Source: Shewanella psychropiezotolerans
Lineage (GTDB): Bacteria; Pseudomonadota; Gammaproteobacteria; Enterobacterales; Shewanellaceae
DNA: 64,000 nucleotides
Reading direction: 5' to 3'
NCBI RefSeq assembly: GCF_007197555.1
Contig: NZ_CP041614.1
Coordinates: 248,001-312,000 of the forward strand
This document shows positions 18,505-27,040 of the stretch, one piece after another. Position numbers and translations under genes: made by a program. The notes under the pieces are model-generated. The model made no database searches, was not told the origin of the DNA, and worked only from the letters and a program-made list of their open reading frames with translations. Each line of letters starts with the position of its first letter. Positions within the stretch are counted from its first letter, which is position 1.

Positions 18505-20124
18505 ATGGCAAAGAAAGGTTTTTTCTCCTGGTTTCGCAAAGATAAGTCAAAAGATGAAGTTGAGGCTCCAGAGGTAGAGGTTGCGGATAACGCTGCAGAG
18601 CTGGCGACAAAAGAAGCCGAGGCTCTTGTTTTAAAAGAAGCTCTAGTTTTAAGAGAAGCTGAAGCTCTGACAGAGGGTGAGGCCGCAGCGCTTGCAGAGA
18701 GAGAAGCTGCTGAACAAGAACGTCTTGCTGCACAAGCTCAAGCTGAGATAGAAGCGGCTGAACAGGCTCGTCTTGCTGCGGAGGCTCTTGCCGTGAAAGC
18801 GAGACAGGAAGCTGAGGCTCTAGTTTTAAGAGAAGCAGAAGCTCTAGCAGAGAAAGAGGCGGCAGCGCTTGCAGAGAGAGAAGCAGTTGAACAAGAGCGT
18901 CTTGCTGCTGAAGCTCTTGCTTTAAAAGAGGCTGAGGCTCTAGTTTTAAGAGAAGCAGAAGCTCTAGCAGAGAAAGAGGCCGCCGCGCTTGCAGAGAGAG
19001 AAGCGGTAGAACAAGAACGTCTTGCTGCACAGGCTCAAGCTGAGATAGAAGCGCAAGCGAGACAGGAAGCTGAGGCTCTTGCTTTAAAAGAAGCAGAAGC
19101 TCTTGCAGCACAAGAAGCTGCAGATCTTGAAGATGCTTCGGTGACACAAGAGGCGGAAAAGCAGCCTGAACCACAGGCAAAGCCGGTTAAAGAGGGGTTC
19201 TTTGCCCGGTTGAAGCGTGGCTTGAAGCGTACCAGTGAGAATATTGGTAGTGGTTTTATAGGGCTGTTCAAGGGCAAGAAGATCGATGATGATCTTTTCG
19301 AAGAGCTCGAAGAACAATTACTTATCGCCGATGTAGGTGTCGAGACGACCACTCGCCTGATCGAGAGTTTAACCGAGCAAGCGAGCCGTAAGCAGCTTAA
19401 AGATGGTGAGGCCCTATATGAACTACTGCGAGAAGAGATGCAGAAGACCTTAGAGCCTGTATCTATTCCTTTGGTTCCGGATAATGCCGATGGTCCCTTC
19501 GTGATCTTGATGGTGGGTGTCAATGGTGTCGGTAAGACAACGACCATAGGTAAGCTTGCCAAACAATACCAGGCCGAGGGTAAATCGGTTATGTTAGCAG
19601 CGGGTGATACTTTCCGTGCAGCGGCCGTCGAGCAGTTACAGGTCTGGGGACAGAGGAATGATATTCCGGTTGTGGCGCAGCATACTGGAGCCGACAGTGC
19701 TTCTGTGCTGTTCGATGCACTTCAGGCGGCACGCGCCCGAAATATCGATGTCTTGATAGCCGATACTGCAGGCCGTTTACAGAATAAAGCGCATCTGATG
19801 GACGAGCTAAAGAAAATCGTTCGGGTGATGAAAAAGTTGGATGAGAATGCTCCCCATGAGGTGATGTTGACCTTAGATGCGGGCACAGGGCAAAATGCAA
19901 TTAGTCAGGCTGATCTGTTCAAGAAAGCCGTTGGTGTGACGGGTATTACGATCAGTAAGCTGGATGGCACGGCGAAAGGCGGAGTGATCTTTGCCATTGC
20001 CGATAAGTTCGGTATCCCTATACGTCATATCGGTGTCGGTGAGCAGATAGATGATCTACGCACCTTCGATGCAAAAGACTTTATCGATGCGCTTTTTACC
20101 CAAGACAACGAAGAACAAAAGTAA
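18505..20124 (+). CDS. ftsY: FtsY, signal recognition particle receptor GTPase
   Basis: The SRP receptor docks ribosomes making membrane proteins at the translocon. The ATG at 18505 (MAKKGFFSWFRKDK) fits the usual amphipathic N-terminus; a TTG at 18493 is less likely. Residues about 15-215 form a very long acidic Ala/Glu-rich region with internal repeats, followed by the NG domain beginning KEGFFARLKRGLKRT. GTPase motifs are intact: GVNGVGKTTT (near 338), DTAGR (near 420) and SKLDGTAKGG (near 482). At 539 residues it is longer than E. coli FtsY because of the repeated acidic part. It heads the ftsY-ftsE-ftsX cluster. Confidence 0.97.
   Translation: MAKKGFFSWFRKDKSKDEVEAPEVEVADNAAELATKEAEALVLKEALVLREAEALTEGEAAALAEREAAEQERLAAQAQAEIEAAEQARLAAEALAVKARQEAEALVLREAEALAEKEAAALAEREAVEQERLAAEALALKEAEALVLREAEALAEKEAAALAEREAVEQERLAAQAQAEIEAQARQEAEALALKEAEALAAQEAADLEDASVTQEAEKQPEPQAKPVKEGFFARLKRGLKRTSENIGSGFIGLFKGKKIDDDLFEELEEQLLIADVGVETTTRLIESLTEQASRKQLKDGEALYELLREEMQKTLEPVSIPLVPDNADGPFVILMVGVNGVGKTTTIGKLAKQYQAEGKSVMLAAGDTFRAAAVEQLQVWGQRNDIPVVAQHTGADSASVLFDALQAARARNIDVLIADTAGRLQNKAHLMDELKKIVRVMKKLDENAPHEVMLTLDAGTGQNAISQADLFKKAVGVTGITISKLDGTAKGGVIFAIADKFGIPIRHIGVGEQIDDLRTFDAKDFIDALFTQDNEEQK
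18811..19030 (+). repeat. Internal tandem repeat in ftsY, 120-bp period
   Basis: A block starting at 18811 recurs almost unchanged at 18931, in frame. It encodes EALVLREAEALAEKEAAALA plus EREAVEQERLAA twice. Shorter related pieces (EAEAL, QAQAEIEA) occur on both sides. The length of the acidic domain is therefore likely to vary between strains. Confidence 0.9.
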
Positions 20125-20173
20125 TTTATTTAGCGCCTAGGCCAGGACTCTTTTCAGAGGGAAATGAGAACAG

Positions 20174-20869
20174 ATGATTCAATTTGAGCAGGTAAGTAAA
20201 GTTTATCCGGGTGGGCAGAAAGCCTTAACTGATGTTAACTTTCATCTTAAACGAGGTGAGATGGCATTCTTAACCGGTCATTCGGGTGCCGGTAAGAGTA
20301 CCTTGCTTAAGTTAATTACTGTGATTGAGCGTGCTAATGCTGGCCGGGTGTCCATTAATGGACACAATCTTGCCAACTTGTCTCGAAAAGATGTGCCGTT
20401 TCTTCGACGAGATATCGGCATGATTTTTCAGAACCATCACTTGTTGATGGAGAAGAGTGTTTTCGATAATGTCGCCCTGCCACTAGTGATCGAAGGCTTT
20501 TCCCATGGCGAGATAAAAAAGCGCGTGTTAGCGGCGCTGGATATGGTTGGACTCTATGGCAAAGAGCGCCACCACCCCATCATGCTCTCTGGTGGCGAGC
20601 AACAACGTGTGGGTATCGCCCGGGCGATTGTAAATAAGCCACCTCTGCTGTTGGCCGATGAGCCAACGGGGAACTTAGATCCTAAATTATCTATGGATAT
20701 TTTGCGCTTATTCGAGACATTTAATGACTCAGGCACTACGGTACTGATAGCTACACACGACTTAGGACTTATCGCTAGAATGAAATATCGCACCTTGACC
20801 CTAAAGCAGGGGCGAGTGTTAGGAGGGGAGGAGCTTACTTCTGCTCCGGCAAGCCAATTTACCTTTTAA
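20174..20869 (+). CDS. ftsE: FtsE, cell-division ABC-type ATPase
   Basis: A 231-residue ATPase that acts with FtsX at the septum to control peptidoglycan hydrolysis. It has Walker A GHSGAGKST, the signature LSGGEQQRVGIARAI, and Walker B LLLADEPTGNLD. It lies 49 bases after ftsY and 35 before ftsX, with a GAGGGAAATGAG ribosome region. Length and motifs are standard for the family. Confidence 0.97.
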   Translation: MIQFEQVSKVYPGGQKALTDVNFHLKRGEMAFLTGHSGAGKSTLLKLITVIERANAGRVSINGHNLANLSRKDVPFLRRDIGMIFQNHHLLMEKSVFDNVALPLVIEGFSHGEIKKRVLAALDMVGLYGKERHHPIMLSGGEQQRVGIARAIVNKPPLLLADEPTGNLDPKLSMDILRLFETFNDSGTTVLIATHDLGLIARMKYRTLTLKQGRVLGGEELTSAPASQFTF

Positions 20870-20904
20870 ATCAATATGATGTCTAATGGCACACAGGGAA
20901 TGAC

Positions 20905-21870
20905 ATGAGCAAGAAGCCTCAGCTAACCAGAAGCAAGTTACCCATCTCAGGTCGTATTGTGATGTTCTTCATTCGCCATATACAACATGCCATGGGAAGT
21001 ATGGGCGAGCTCTGGCGTAATCCTGTCTCCTCTATCATGACTATGGCTGTGTTGGGGGTGAGTCTAAGCCTGCCGGCCGCACTACAAGTCTTAGTTAAAA
21101 ATGCCGAGACGATAACTCAATCCTGGAACAGCGCCGCCGAGATATCGCTATTTGTCGACGATGCTCGTAGCGAGAGAACAATTCAAAGCTTAATTACCCG
21201 GATTAAGGTTTACCCTGAAGTCAGCGAAGTGAATTATATCAATCGTGAACAGGCACTCGAAGAGTTCCAGTCTCTGTCAGGATTCGGTGAAGCCCTTTCT
21301 TATTTAGATACTAACCCACTGCCGGCAGTAGTAACAGTGACGCCGAGTCTCAGATACTCGAGCCCTACCGGCGCACGTGAGTTGCTCAAGAAGTTAGAAC
21401 TGGAGCCCGAAGTGAGCTTTGGCCGACTCGATATTGAGTGGCTGGAAAGACTACAGGCCGTGGTGAAGTTACTCGAGCGTACTGTGTTAGCCATTGCCGC
21501 CTTATTAGTGTTAGCCGTTGTACTCGTGATAGGTAATACCATACGTTTAGCCATCATGAATCGTCGTACCGAGATTGAAGTCATGAAGCTAGTAGGCGCG
21601 ACGGAGGCCTTTATTCAGAGACCCTTCCTGTATACGGGGATCTGGTACGGCATCATAGGTGGCATCTTAGCTTGGATTATCATCAATCTTCTGGTCTGGT
21701 ATCTCGACAGTGCATTGGCTGAATTATTGGGCTTATACGGTAGCCAGCTGCAGATGCAATCTCTGTCTCTGGCGGAGCTTGGCCAGCTTGTGGGGCTTGC
21801 CTCTTTCTTAGGTTGGTTGGGGTCATATCTCTCCGTTCGTCATCATCTGAGGGCGATCGAGCCTTCATAA
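20905..21870 (+). CDS. ftsX: FtsX, cell-division ABC-type membrane protein
   Basis: A 321-residue inner-membrane partner of FtsE. It has a basic cytoplasmic N-terminus and one helix around residues 50-70 (SSIMTMAVLGVSLSLPAALQ). A periplasmic loop of about 120 residues, which in this family contacts amidase activators, follows. Three further helices come after it, with NTIRLAIMNRRTEIEVMKLVGATEAFI typical of FtsX between them. It has an AGGGAA ribosome site and is the last gene before a hairpin. Confidence 0.97.
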   Translation: MSKKPQLTRSKLPISGRIVMFFIRHIQHAMGSMGELWRNPVSSIMTMAVLGVSLSLPAALQVLVKNAETITQSWNSAAEISLFVDDARSERTIQSLITRIKVYPEVSEVNYINREQALEEFQSLSGFGEALSYLDTNPLPAVVTVTPSLRYSSPTGARELLKKLELEPEVSFGRLDIEWLERLQAVVKLLERTVLAIAALLVLAVVLVIGNTIRLAIMNRRTEIEVMKLVGATEAFIQRPFLYTGIWYGIIGGILAWIIINLLVWYLDSALAELLGLYGSQLQMQSLSLAELGQLVGLASFLGWLGSYLSVRHHLRAIEPS

Positions 21871-21905
21871 ATAATGCTGGAGGGTTTGTAACCTTCCAGC
21901 ATTAT
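21871..21905 (+). terminator. Hairpin after ftsX
   Basis: Stem ATAATGCTGG / CCAGCATTAT directly after the ftsX stop codon. The T-tract is poor (AGCTTCCT), so termination may be partial. Confidence 0.6.
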
Positions 21906-21982
21906 AGCTTCCTATAAGAACAATGAAGCTTTATGAACTAATCTTCACTTGCCTTGTCTATTCACTAGAGGCGACACTATCG

Positions 21983-22000
21983 AGAAGTAAAACTTCTTTT
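21983..22000 (+). terminator. Second, weaker hairpin with T-tract upstream of rpoH
   Basis: AGAAGT-AAA-ACTTCT followed by TTT. The stem is short and AT-rich; it may back up the ftsX hairpin. Confidence 0.4.
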
Positions 22001-22305
22001 AAAGTGGTCCTTAAAAATTCTGAAGACTCACTTTGAAGCTAGTTTGAAAAAGTAATTCGGAAAAAGCCGGAAAAAGAGATAAGTTAGTCGCAATTATTTC
22101 ATCTTAGGTGTGTTGACATAAGTTGTCAGATCACCGATAGTTCTTCACCCTGCCCTTTTACCTCGGTATTTAACAGAGGGCAAACCGCAACAAATACTTT
22201 CATCTTGTTGAAATAAGTCGGTGCTACACTCTGTCTTGTATATCGATGAATGTATTGTTAGCAGTATTTGTTAGACGAGTAAGTTGAGAAAGAATAGGAG
22301 CGTGA
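22001..22305. other. Leader and promoter region of rpoH
   Basis: About 300 bases before rpoH. One sigma-70-like promoter is visible (separate entry). The long leader leaves room for the translational thermosensor known for rpoH in E. coli, but I cannot demonstrate that structure by eye. Confidence 0.4.
22113..22141 (+). promoter_or_regulatory. Sigma-70-type promoter upstream of rpoH
   Basis: TTGACA (22113-22118) is a perfect -35 box, followed after 17 bases by GATAGT (4 of 6 matches to the -10 consensus). The -35 box overlaps the inverted repeat TGACA-TAAGT-TGTCA. Confidence 0.55.
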
Positions 22306-23166
22306 ATGACTGATCAAACGCAATTAATGGCACTTGTGGTTCCTCATGGAAGCGGTAGCCTGGAAGCTTATGTCCATTCGGCACACAACATTTCTATGTT
22401 GGAAGCCGAGCAGGAATACGAGTTGGCTAAGCGTTTACAGGAAACTGGTGATATACAGGCAGCGAAGCAGCTGATTATGTCGCATCTTCGTTTTGTTGTT
22501 CATGTTGCTAAGGGTTATGCCGGTTACGGCTTGCCTCAGGCTGATCTTATTCAGGAAGGCAATATTGGTCTGATGAAGGCGGTTAAGCGTTTCGATCCTA
22601 ATGTTGGGGTTCGCTTGGTCTCTTTTGCCGTTCATTGGATTAAAGCCGAAATTCATGAGTATGTGCTTAAAAACTGGCGCATAGTGAAAGTTGCTACCAC
22701 TAAGGCACAGCGCAAGCTGTTCTTTAACCTTCGTAAGGCGAAGAAGCGTCTTGGTTGGTTTAGCGATGCAGAAGTTGGTATGGTTGCCGAGAACCTGGGT
22801 GTATCTAAGGCCGATGTGACCGAAATGGAGTCACGCATGGCCGCTCAAGACCCTGCGTTCGACCTTGCCAGCGATAGCGACGATGACATTCAGGACTATG
22901 CTCCTGCCCTGTATCTTGAAGATCACTCTTCAGATCTTGCGAGCCAAGTCGAAACTGATAACTTAGAGGCCAGCAATCAAACTCGCCTTCTGGCTGCCAT
23001 CAAGACCCTCGATGAGCGTAGCCAACATATTCTTCAGGCTCGTTGGTTGAATGAAGATAAGACGACGTTGCAAGAGCTAGCCGCAACTTATCAGGTTTCT
23101 GCCGAACGTATCAGGCAACTTGAGAAGAATGCCATGAACAAGCTCAAGGGCCGAATGGAAGTGTAA
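22306..23166 (+). CDS. rpoH: RpoH, heat-shock sigma factor sigma-32
   Basis: A 286-residue alternative sigma factor directing RNA polymerase to heat-shock promoters. Region 2 ([19 protein letters not shown], residues about 80-98) and the RpoH-specific box QRKLFFNLR (residues 135-143) are present. The region 4 helix-turn-helix near the C-terminus is [20 protein letters not shown]. It has an AGGAGCGTG ribosome region. It follows ftsYEX as in E. coli but has its own promoter region. Confidence 0.97.
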   Translation: MTDQTQLMALVVPHGSGSLEAYVHSAHNISMLEAEQEYELAKRLQETGDIQAAKQLIMSHLRFVVHVAKGYAGYGLPQADLIQEGNIGLMKAVKRFDPNVGVRLVSFAVHWIKAEIHEYVLKNWRIVKVATTKAQRKLFFNLRKAKKRLGWFSDAEVGMVAENLGVSKADVTEMESRMAAQDPAFDLASDSDDDIQDYAPALYLEDHSSDLASQVETDNLEASNQTRLLAAIKTLDERSQHILQARWLNEDKTTLQELAATYQVSAERIRQLEKNAMNKLKGRMEV

Positions 23167-23195
23167 AGCTTGCTAGCCTAAATAGAGTCAACGAA

Positions 23196-23218
23196 AACCT
23201 GCCGCGGCAGGTTTTTTT
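23196..23218 (+). terminator. Intrinsic terminator after rpoH
   Basis: Perfect palindrome AACCTGCCGCGGCAGGTT followed by a run of T. Confidence 0.95.
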
Positions 23219-23252
23219 ATGTCTGGAACATTTATGCCGATAGCCCATAGCC

Positions 23253-23502
23253 GAGATGACGCTTCGCTGGTGGTGCTGAGATGACGCTTCGCTGGTGGTG
23301 CTGAGATGACGCTTCGCTGGTGGTGCTGAGATGACGCTACGCTGGTGGTGCTGAGATGACGCTACGCTGGTGGTGCTGAGATGACGCTTCGCTGGTGGTG
23401 CTGAGATGACGCTACGCTGGTGGTGCTGAGATGACGCTGCGCTGGTGGAGCTGAGATGACGCTGCGCTGGTGGAGCTTAGATGACGCTTCGCTGGTGGGA
23501 CT
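23253..23502. repeat. 25-bp minisatellite, ten tandem copies
   Basis: Ten consecutive 25-bp units begin with GAGATGACGCT and end GCTGGTGGTGCT. They differ mainly at one position, T, A or G in GACGCT(W)CGCTGG. Units 1-3, 6 and 10 have T; 4, 5 and 7 have A; 8 and 9 have G. Units 8 and 9 also have GGAGCT, and the last begins with T. There are no unique spacers, so it is not a CRISPR array. The 25-bp period shifts the frame at each unit, which argues against coding. Confidence 0.97.
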
Positions 23503-23722
23503 GCGCCAGTTATTGCTCCCTGCATAACCGGCATTTCCGCCATTCATGGCGGTCAGATAGGGCTGAGCTGTAGGGATCGGGCCGCTTGTGTTCGTTGTAG
23601 GACCGGCTTTAGCCGGGAGAGAACACATCATGATGAAGACCCTCCTACAGGAAAGGGCTGAGAGGCACAGCCGTCCGCGAAGCGATAGGCCACAGGCCGT
23701 CATCTTAGCTGTTAGAAGCATC
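23503..23722. repeat. REP-like palindromic element beside the minisatellite
   Basis: A nested inverted repeat lies at 23596-23649: outer arms TGTAGGA / TCCTACA and an inner hairpin CCGGC-TTTA-GCCGG. Just before it, CGCCATTCATGGCG is a separate palindrome. The layout resembles bacterial REP or small non-autonomous elements. A minus-strand frame through this block and the repeats has no credible protein features. Confidence 0.6.
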
Positions 23723-25183
23723 TTAGATTTTAGCTCCTAAAACCGCCTCAATTATCTGCTTGCGCGATACCTTTAAACTGGTCTGCTCTACCTCAGGCCA
23801 AGGATAGTAATTTCGAGGGCGTTTAAAGCGTGCGGCTTGGCTGCAGACTAAGGCATCTAGTTCACTTTGCTGTGGGATATCTCCCTTGATTATCGCTGCG
23901 GGCAAGTTGCCAAACTCGTCATCAAACAGGGGAAATACGATAGCCTCTTCAATCTCTGGGTGTTGCTTGAGTATCGTCTCTATCTCTTCGGGTTGGATAT
24001 TCTCACCACCACAGATAAACATGTTGTCGCAGCGACCTAAGATGCACAGATTTCCGTCCTCGTTCCAATAGCCCCTGTCCTTGGTAAAGAACCAGCCATC
24101 TGGGTCCACTGTCAATGTTATCTGTTTCTCACTTTCTGTAAGAGAATGGGTAAGAGATTGAGGCTTGAGATAGCCCAGGAAGAGTGTTTCGCCCCGGACA
24201 TAGATCTTGTTGTCTTGGATCTTAAGCTCTCGGCCCGGTAATAGACGGCCACAACTGCCGTCTTCATTGGCAATACCTGTGGTGATCTGCGAGCCCATCT
24301 CTGTCATACCATAACTGGTGAAGCTGCGTATTTTTAGCGTTTCCAATTGGGCTAAGAGAGCTGGAGATATTGCCCCGCCGCCGAGCAGCAGCACCTTCAC
24401 TTGTTGAAGGCTGCTGGCATCTTGATTCAACAGCCTAACCAGCTGAGTCGCCACCAATGAAAGGTGAGTGATCTTATCTCTGGTTAATTGCTCCGCTAGT
24501 CTGGAGTCTCTATCTTGCAATACGACCGCCGCGCCGGCTAAGGCGCAGCGGTTGATGATTGCCAGACCACCAATATGAAACACTGGCAAGGTGAGTAGCC
24601 AGCTATCGACGGGCTCGAGAGGGATGAAGCTGCGGGAACCCTCTGCGTTTGCAATATGGTTATTGAGACTGTGCAACGCGGCCTTAGGTGTACCACTGCT
24701 GCCAGATGTGAGAATGATGTTGGCAGCTAGCTTGGTATCGACCCTGACCGGTTGAGATGGGATCGGATGGAATTGGCTTGTCAGGCTAAAGTTTAGGGAG
24801 ATGGCTTTATGGCTTAAGGCCTGAGTCAGCGAGTCACGGTGCTGCTCTCCCGCCCAGATATGGCTCAATGCGAACCTCTCGACTAGCTCGGTTATCTGTG
24901 CCGGGGGAAACCGTGGTGAGAGTGGACAGAAGAGTATCCCTTGGTCGATACAGGCCCAATAGAGCATGACTAATTCGGGGGAATTACGGTCAATGCAGGC
25001 GAGCCGGTCTCCTCTTGTTAAGCCTGAGGATAGCAGTTGCTCTCCCAGGACCATGACCCTCAGGCTCAGATCTGAATAGCTGAGCGCCGTGTTGACTCCC
25101 TTGCTGCGCCAGCTTATCGCTATCGAATGTGGATGAGTTTTCGCCGTCTGATGTAGGGGAGAGATAACAGGGACTCGTTGCAA
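23723..25183 (-). CDS. menE: MenE, o-succinylbenzoate-CoA ligase
   Basis: A 486-residue adenylate-forming enzyme that activates o-succinylbenzoate to its CoA ester in menaquinone synthesis. It has the AMP-binding motif TSGSSGTPKAALHS, the SYGMTEMG segment, and a C-terminal part with the expected GRCDNMFICGGENIQPEEIE. It is the last gene of the menD-menH-menC-menE run, 13 bases after menC. Menaquinone is the electron carrier used by CymA. Confidence 0.94.
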   Translation of the reverse strand: MQRVPVISPLHQTAKTHPHSIAISWRSKGVNTALSYSDLSLRVMVLGEQLLSSGLTRGDRLACIDRNSPELVMLYWACIDQGILFCPLSPRFPPAQITELVERFALSHIWAGEQHRDSLTQALSHKAISLNFSLTSQFHPIPSQPVRVDTKLAANIILTSGSSGTPKAALHSLNNHIANAEGSRSFIPLEPVDSWLLTLPVFHIGGLAIINRCALAGAAVVLQDRDSRLAEQLTRDKITHLSLVATQLVRLLNQDASSLQQVKVLLLGGGAISPALLAQLETLKIRSFTSYGMTEMGSQITTGIANEDGSCGRLLPGRELKIQDNKIYVRGETLFLGYLKPQSLTHSLTESEKQITLTVDPDGWFFTKDRGYWNEDGNLCILGRCDNMFICGGENIQPEEIETILKQHPEIEEAIVFPLFDDEFGNLPAAIIKGDIPQQSELDALVCSQAARFKRPRNYYPWPEVEQTSLKVSRKQIIEAVLGAKI

Positions 25184-25196
25184 GGGACCTCCTTTC

Positions 25197-26264
25197 CTAG
25201 ACTGATTTGATCAAGGTGAGTTCATCACAGCTCAGGCATTTAGCCTTGCCCGAGTCGAAGATCAGATCGGCGCTAAATGCACCTAAGGTATCTAGCCCGG
25301 GGATCTCATCCGGCGACATTATCTGGTTTAATCTCGCTAAAGCTTCAATACCTAGGCTGGCCTCCAGACTGGAGCTTAATATGGTGCGCACGCCATACTG
25401 GTCGGCTTCATGTTGTAAATTTTGTATCTTCTCTAAGGTGCCGATGAGCATAGGCTTGATGACTAAGGCCGTGAGGCCCGCTTGCATCACAAACTTGAAT
25501 TTAGGATCGTTAAGGGTTTCATCTAATGCCCAGGGCATAGCGACGGCTCGATAGAAGTTTGGGTTGTCATTATGATCGATGCAAGGCTCTTCTATGTACT
25601 CGACGGCGTCGATAGGCAGACAAGCGGCAAACTCGATGGCCTGCTCTAAGCTGAAGCCTCGGTTGGCATCGAGTCTAAGTTTTAGATCGGGTCTTATGGC
25701 GAGTACCTGATGCACTAATTGAATCTCCTCTTCCAGTGAGGTCTGGGCGACTTTTATCTTAACCGAATGCGTGTCCCTAGGTAGGGCGCGTACTCGGTCG
25801 TGTAAAGTGCTAACGGACTCATCTTGCCCGCGATAGATAAGCGGAACGACTCTAGTCTCCAGAAGTGACTGCTCAGTGTCATCGAGCTGGCCGATAAGCT
25901 TGCAATAGAGCAGGCTCAAGCCGAACGCGACTGATGGGTATTGAGTCTCTTCGGCGAGGTCTAACAGCTGGATGACTGGTTTACCTATGAGCGACTCGAG
26001 ACGTTCTTCCAGCAGTTGGCTGACCTCTTGCGAGCTTTCCTGGCTGAAACCCATTAAGGGACGGCTATCGATATCCAGACCCGACAAAGGGCTTATCTCA
26101 ACCAATTCGGTGCGTACTCCAGATGTTCCCTCGGCTTCTGAGTTCTCATTCACTTGGAGTCTGAGAACCAGTCCGCTGCGCAGTTCGATACGTTGTTTCC
26201 CGACAGGAAGCAGTTTATCCAGGGGGATTTGGTAAGAATATAGTTGAGCAGAGGAGATGATCAT
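25197..26264 (-). CDS. menC: MenC, o-succinylbenzoate synthase
   Basis: An enolase-superfamily enzyme dehydrating SHCHC to o-succinylbenzoate. I set the start at 26264 (MIISSAQLYSYQIPL, 355 residues), where ATG overlaps the menH stop as ATGA; a longer frame to 26303 would run into menH. Family residues are visible: KIKVAQ (catalytic Lys), LDANRGFS, YIEEPC and ALVIKPMLIG. The coupled start indicates co-translation with menH. Confidence 0.92.
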   Translation of the reverse strand: MIISSAQLYSYQIPLDKLLPVGKQRIELRSGLVLRLQVNENSEAEGTSGVRTELVEISPLSGLDIDSRPLMGFSQESSQEVSQLLEERLESLIGKPVIQLLDLAEETQYPSVAFGLSLLYCKLIGQLDDTEQSLLETRVVPLIYRGQDESVSTLHDRVRALPRDTHSVKIKVAQTSLEEEIQLVHQVLAIRPDLKLRLDANRGFSLEQAIEFAACLPIDAVEYIEEPCIDHNDNPNFYRAVAMPWALDETLNDPKFKFVMQAGLTALVIKPMLIGTLEKIQNLQHEADQYGVRTILSSSLEASLGIEALARLNQIMSPDEIPGLDTLGAFSADLIFDSGKAKCLSCDELTLIKSV

Positions 26265-27040
26265 TGAGGGGTCTCTATGAGTTGTAATATCAATTGCTGA
26301 CAAAATTTATCCGCAGCAGCCAAGTGAACATTGTGTCCGGCTCGCTCGAATTGATGCACGGTTAACCTTGACTGACTTTGCCAGTGCAGTGCCAGGGCCA
26401 AAAACTTACTGTCATCCTTGCCGACGTAGTAATGGCAGGGAGCCGAAATCTGATTGGGTAACTGAGTTAGATCTTCCTGAGCGGCGAGTGATGTCGCTAG
26501 GTAGATCGACTGCAGCGCCTGAGCACTATTATTGCTGCGCTTTTTGACCAAGGCTTGTCGTGCTACCACAGACAGCTCGGAAAACACCCCCTGCTGGTAC
26601 CAGGCATTAAGGAACTCATTCAAATTCAGGCTGGCGAGTCTGGAGTTCCACATTTTATCGTTTGTGAGTCTGGCCTCTCTATCGCTGCTGTTGAGTCCCG
26701 GGTGAGCGGACTCGATATGTAAGCTAAGGACCTGATCTCTGTATAGCCGGGCGATATGCAAGGAGATACGGCCGCCGAGTGAGTAGCCCAGTAGATGGTA
26801 TTTGTCTATGTGCAGAGCCGAAATAGATTGATGAACTGCTGTGGCCACCTGATACAATCCGGGTGTGTCGAGTGATAGTTCTGGGCTGTCTCCGTGTCCT
26901 GGTAAGTCGATGCAGATGCAATAAAAATGTTTGCTCAGCTCAGGTAGCAGAGGTGTCCAATCGACTCTATTTCCCAAGAAGCCATGGATCATGACCAGAG
27001 CCGGTTTAACGTTATCACCATTGCACGTTAAGGTTAACAT
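26261..27040 (-). CDS. menH: MenH, SHCHC synthase (alpha/beta hydrolase fold)
   Basis: A 259-residue enzyme that removes pyruvate from SEPHCHC to form SHCHC. It has the oxyanion region MIHGFLGNRVDW, the nucleophile elbow LGYSLGGR (Ser), and a C-terminal AGHNVHL (His). The start overlaps the menD stop as TAATG, and the end overlaps menC by four bases. Context within the men operon separates it from other alpha/beta hydrolases. Confidence 0.93.
   Translation of the reverse strand: MLTLTCNGDNVKPALVMIHGFLGNRVDWTPLLPELSKHFYCICIDLPGHGDSPELSLDTPGLYQVATAVHQSISALHIDKYHLLGYSLGGRISLHIARLYRDQVLSLHIESAHPGLNSSDREARLTNDKMWNSRLASLNLNEFLNAWYQQGVFSELSVVARQALVKKRSNNSAQALQSIYLATSLAAQEDLTQLPNQISAPCHYYVGKDDSKFLALALHWQSQSRLTVHQFERAGHNVHLAAADKFCQQLILQLIETPQ

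Noticed and set aside
18482-19180. Long minus-strand open frame opposite ftsY
   Set aside because: It is Leu/Gln-rich nonsense created by the GAAGCT-type repeats of ftsY, with no ribosome site or family.
23253-23502. Possible CRISPR array
   Set aside because: The 25-bp units abut each other with no unique spacers, and no cas genes are present.
23362-23721. 119-codon minus-strand frame through the minisatellite
   Set aside because: The sequence is built from the repeat and the REP-like element, has no protein features, and the 25-bp period changes frame at every unit.
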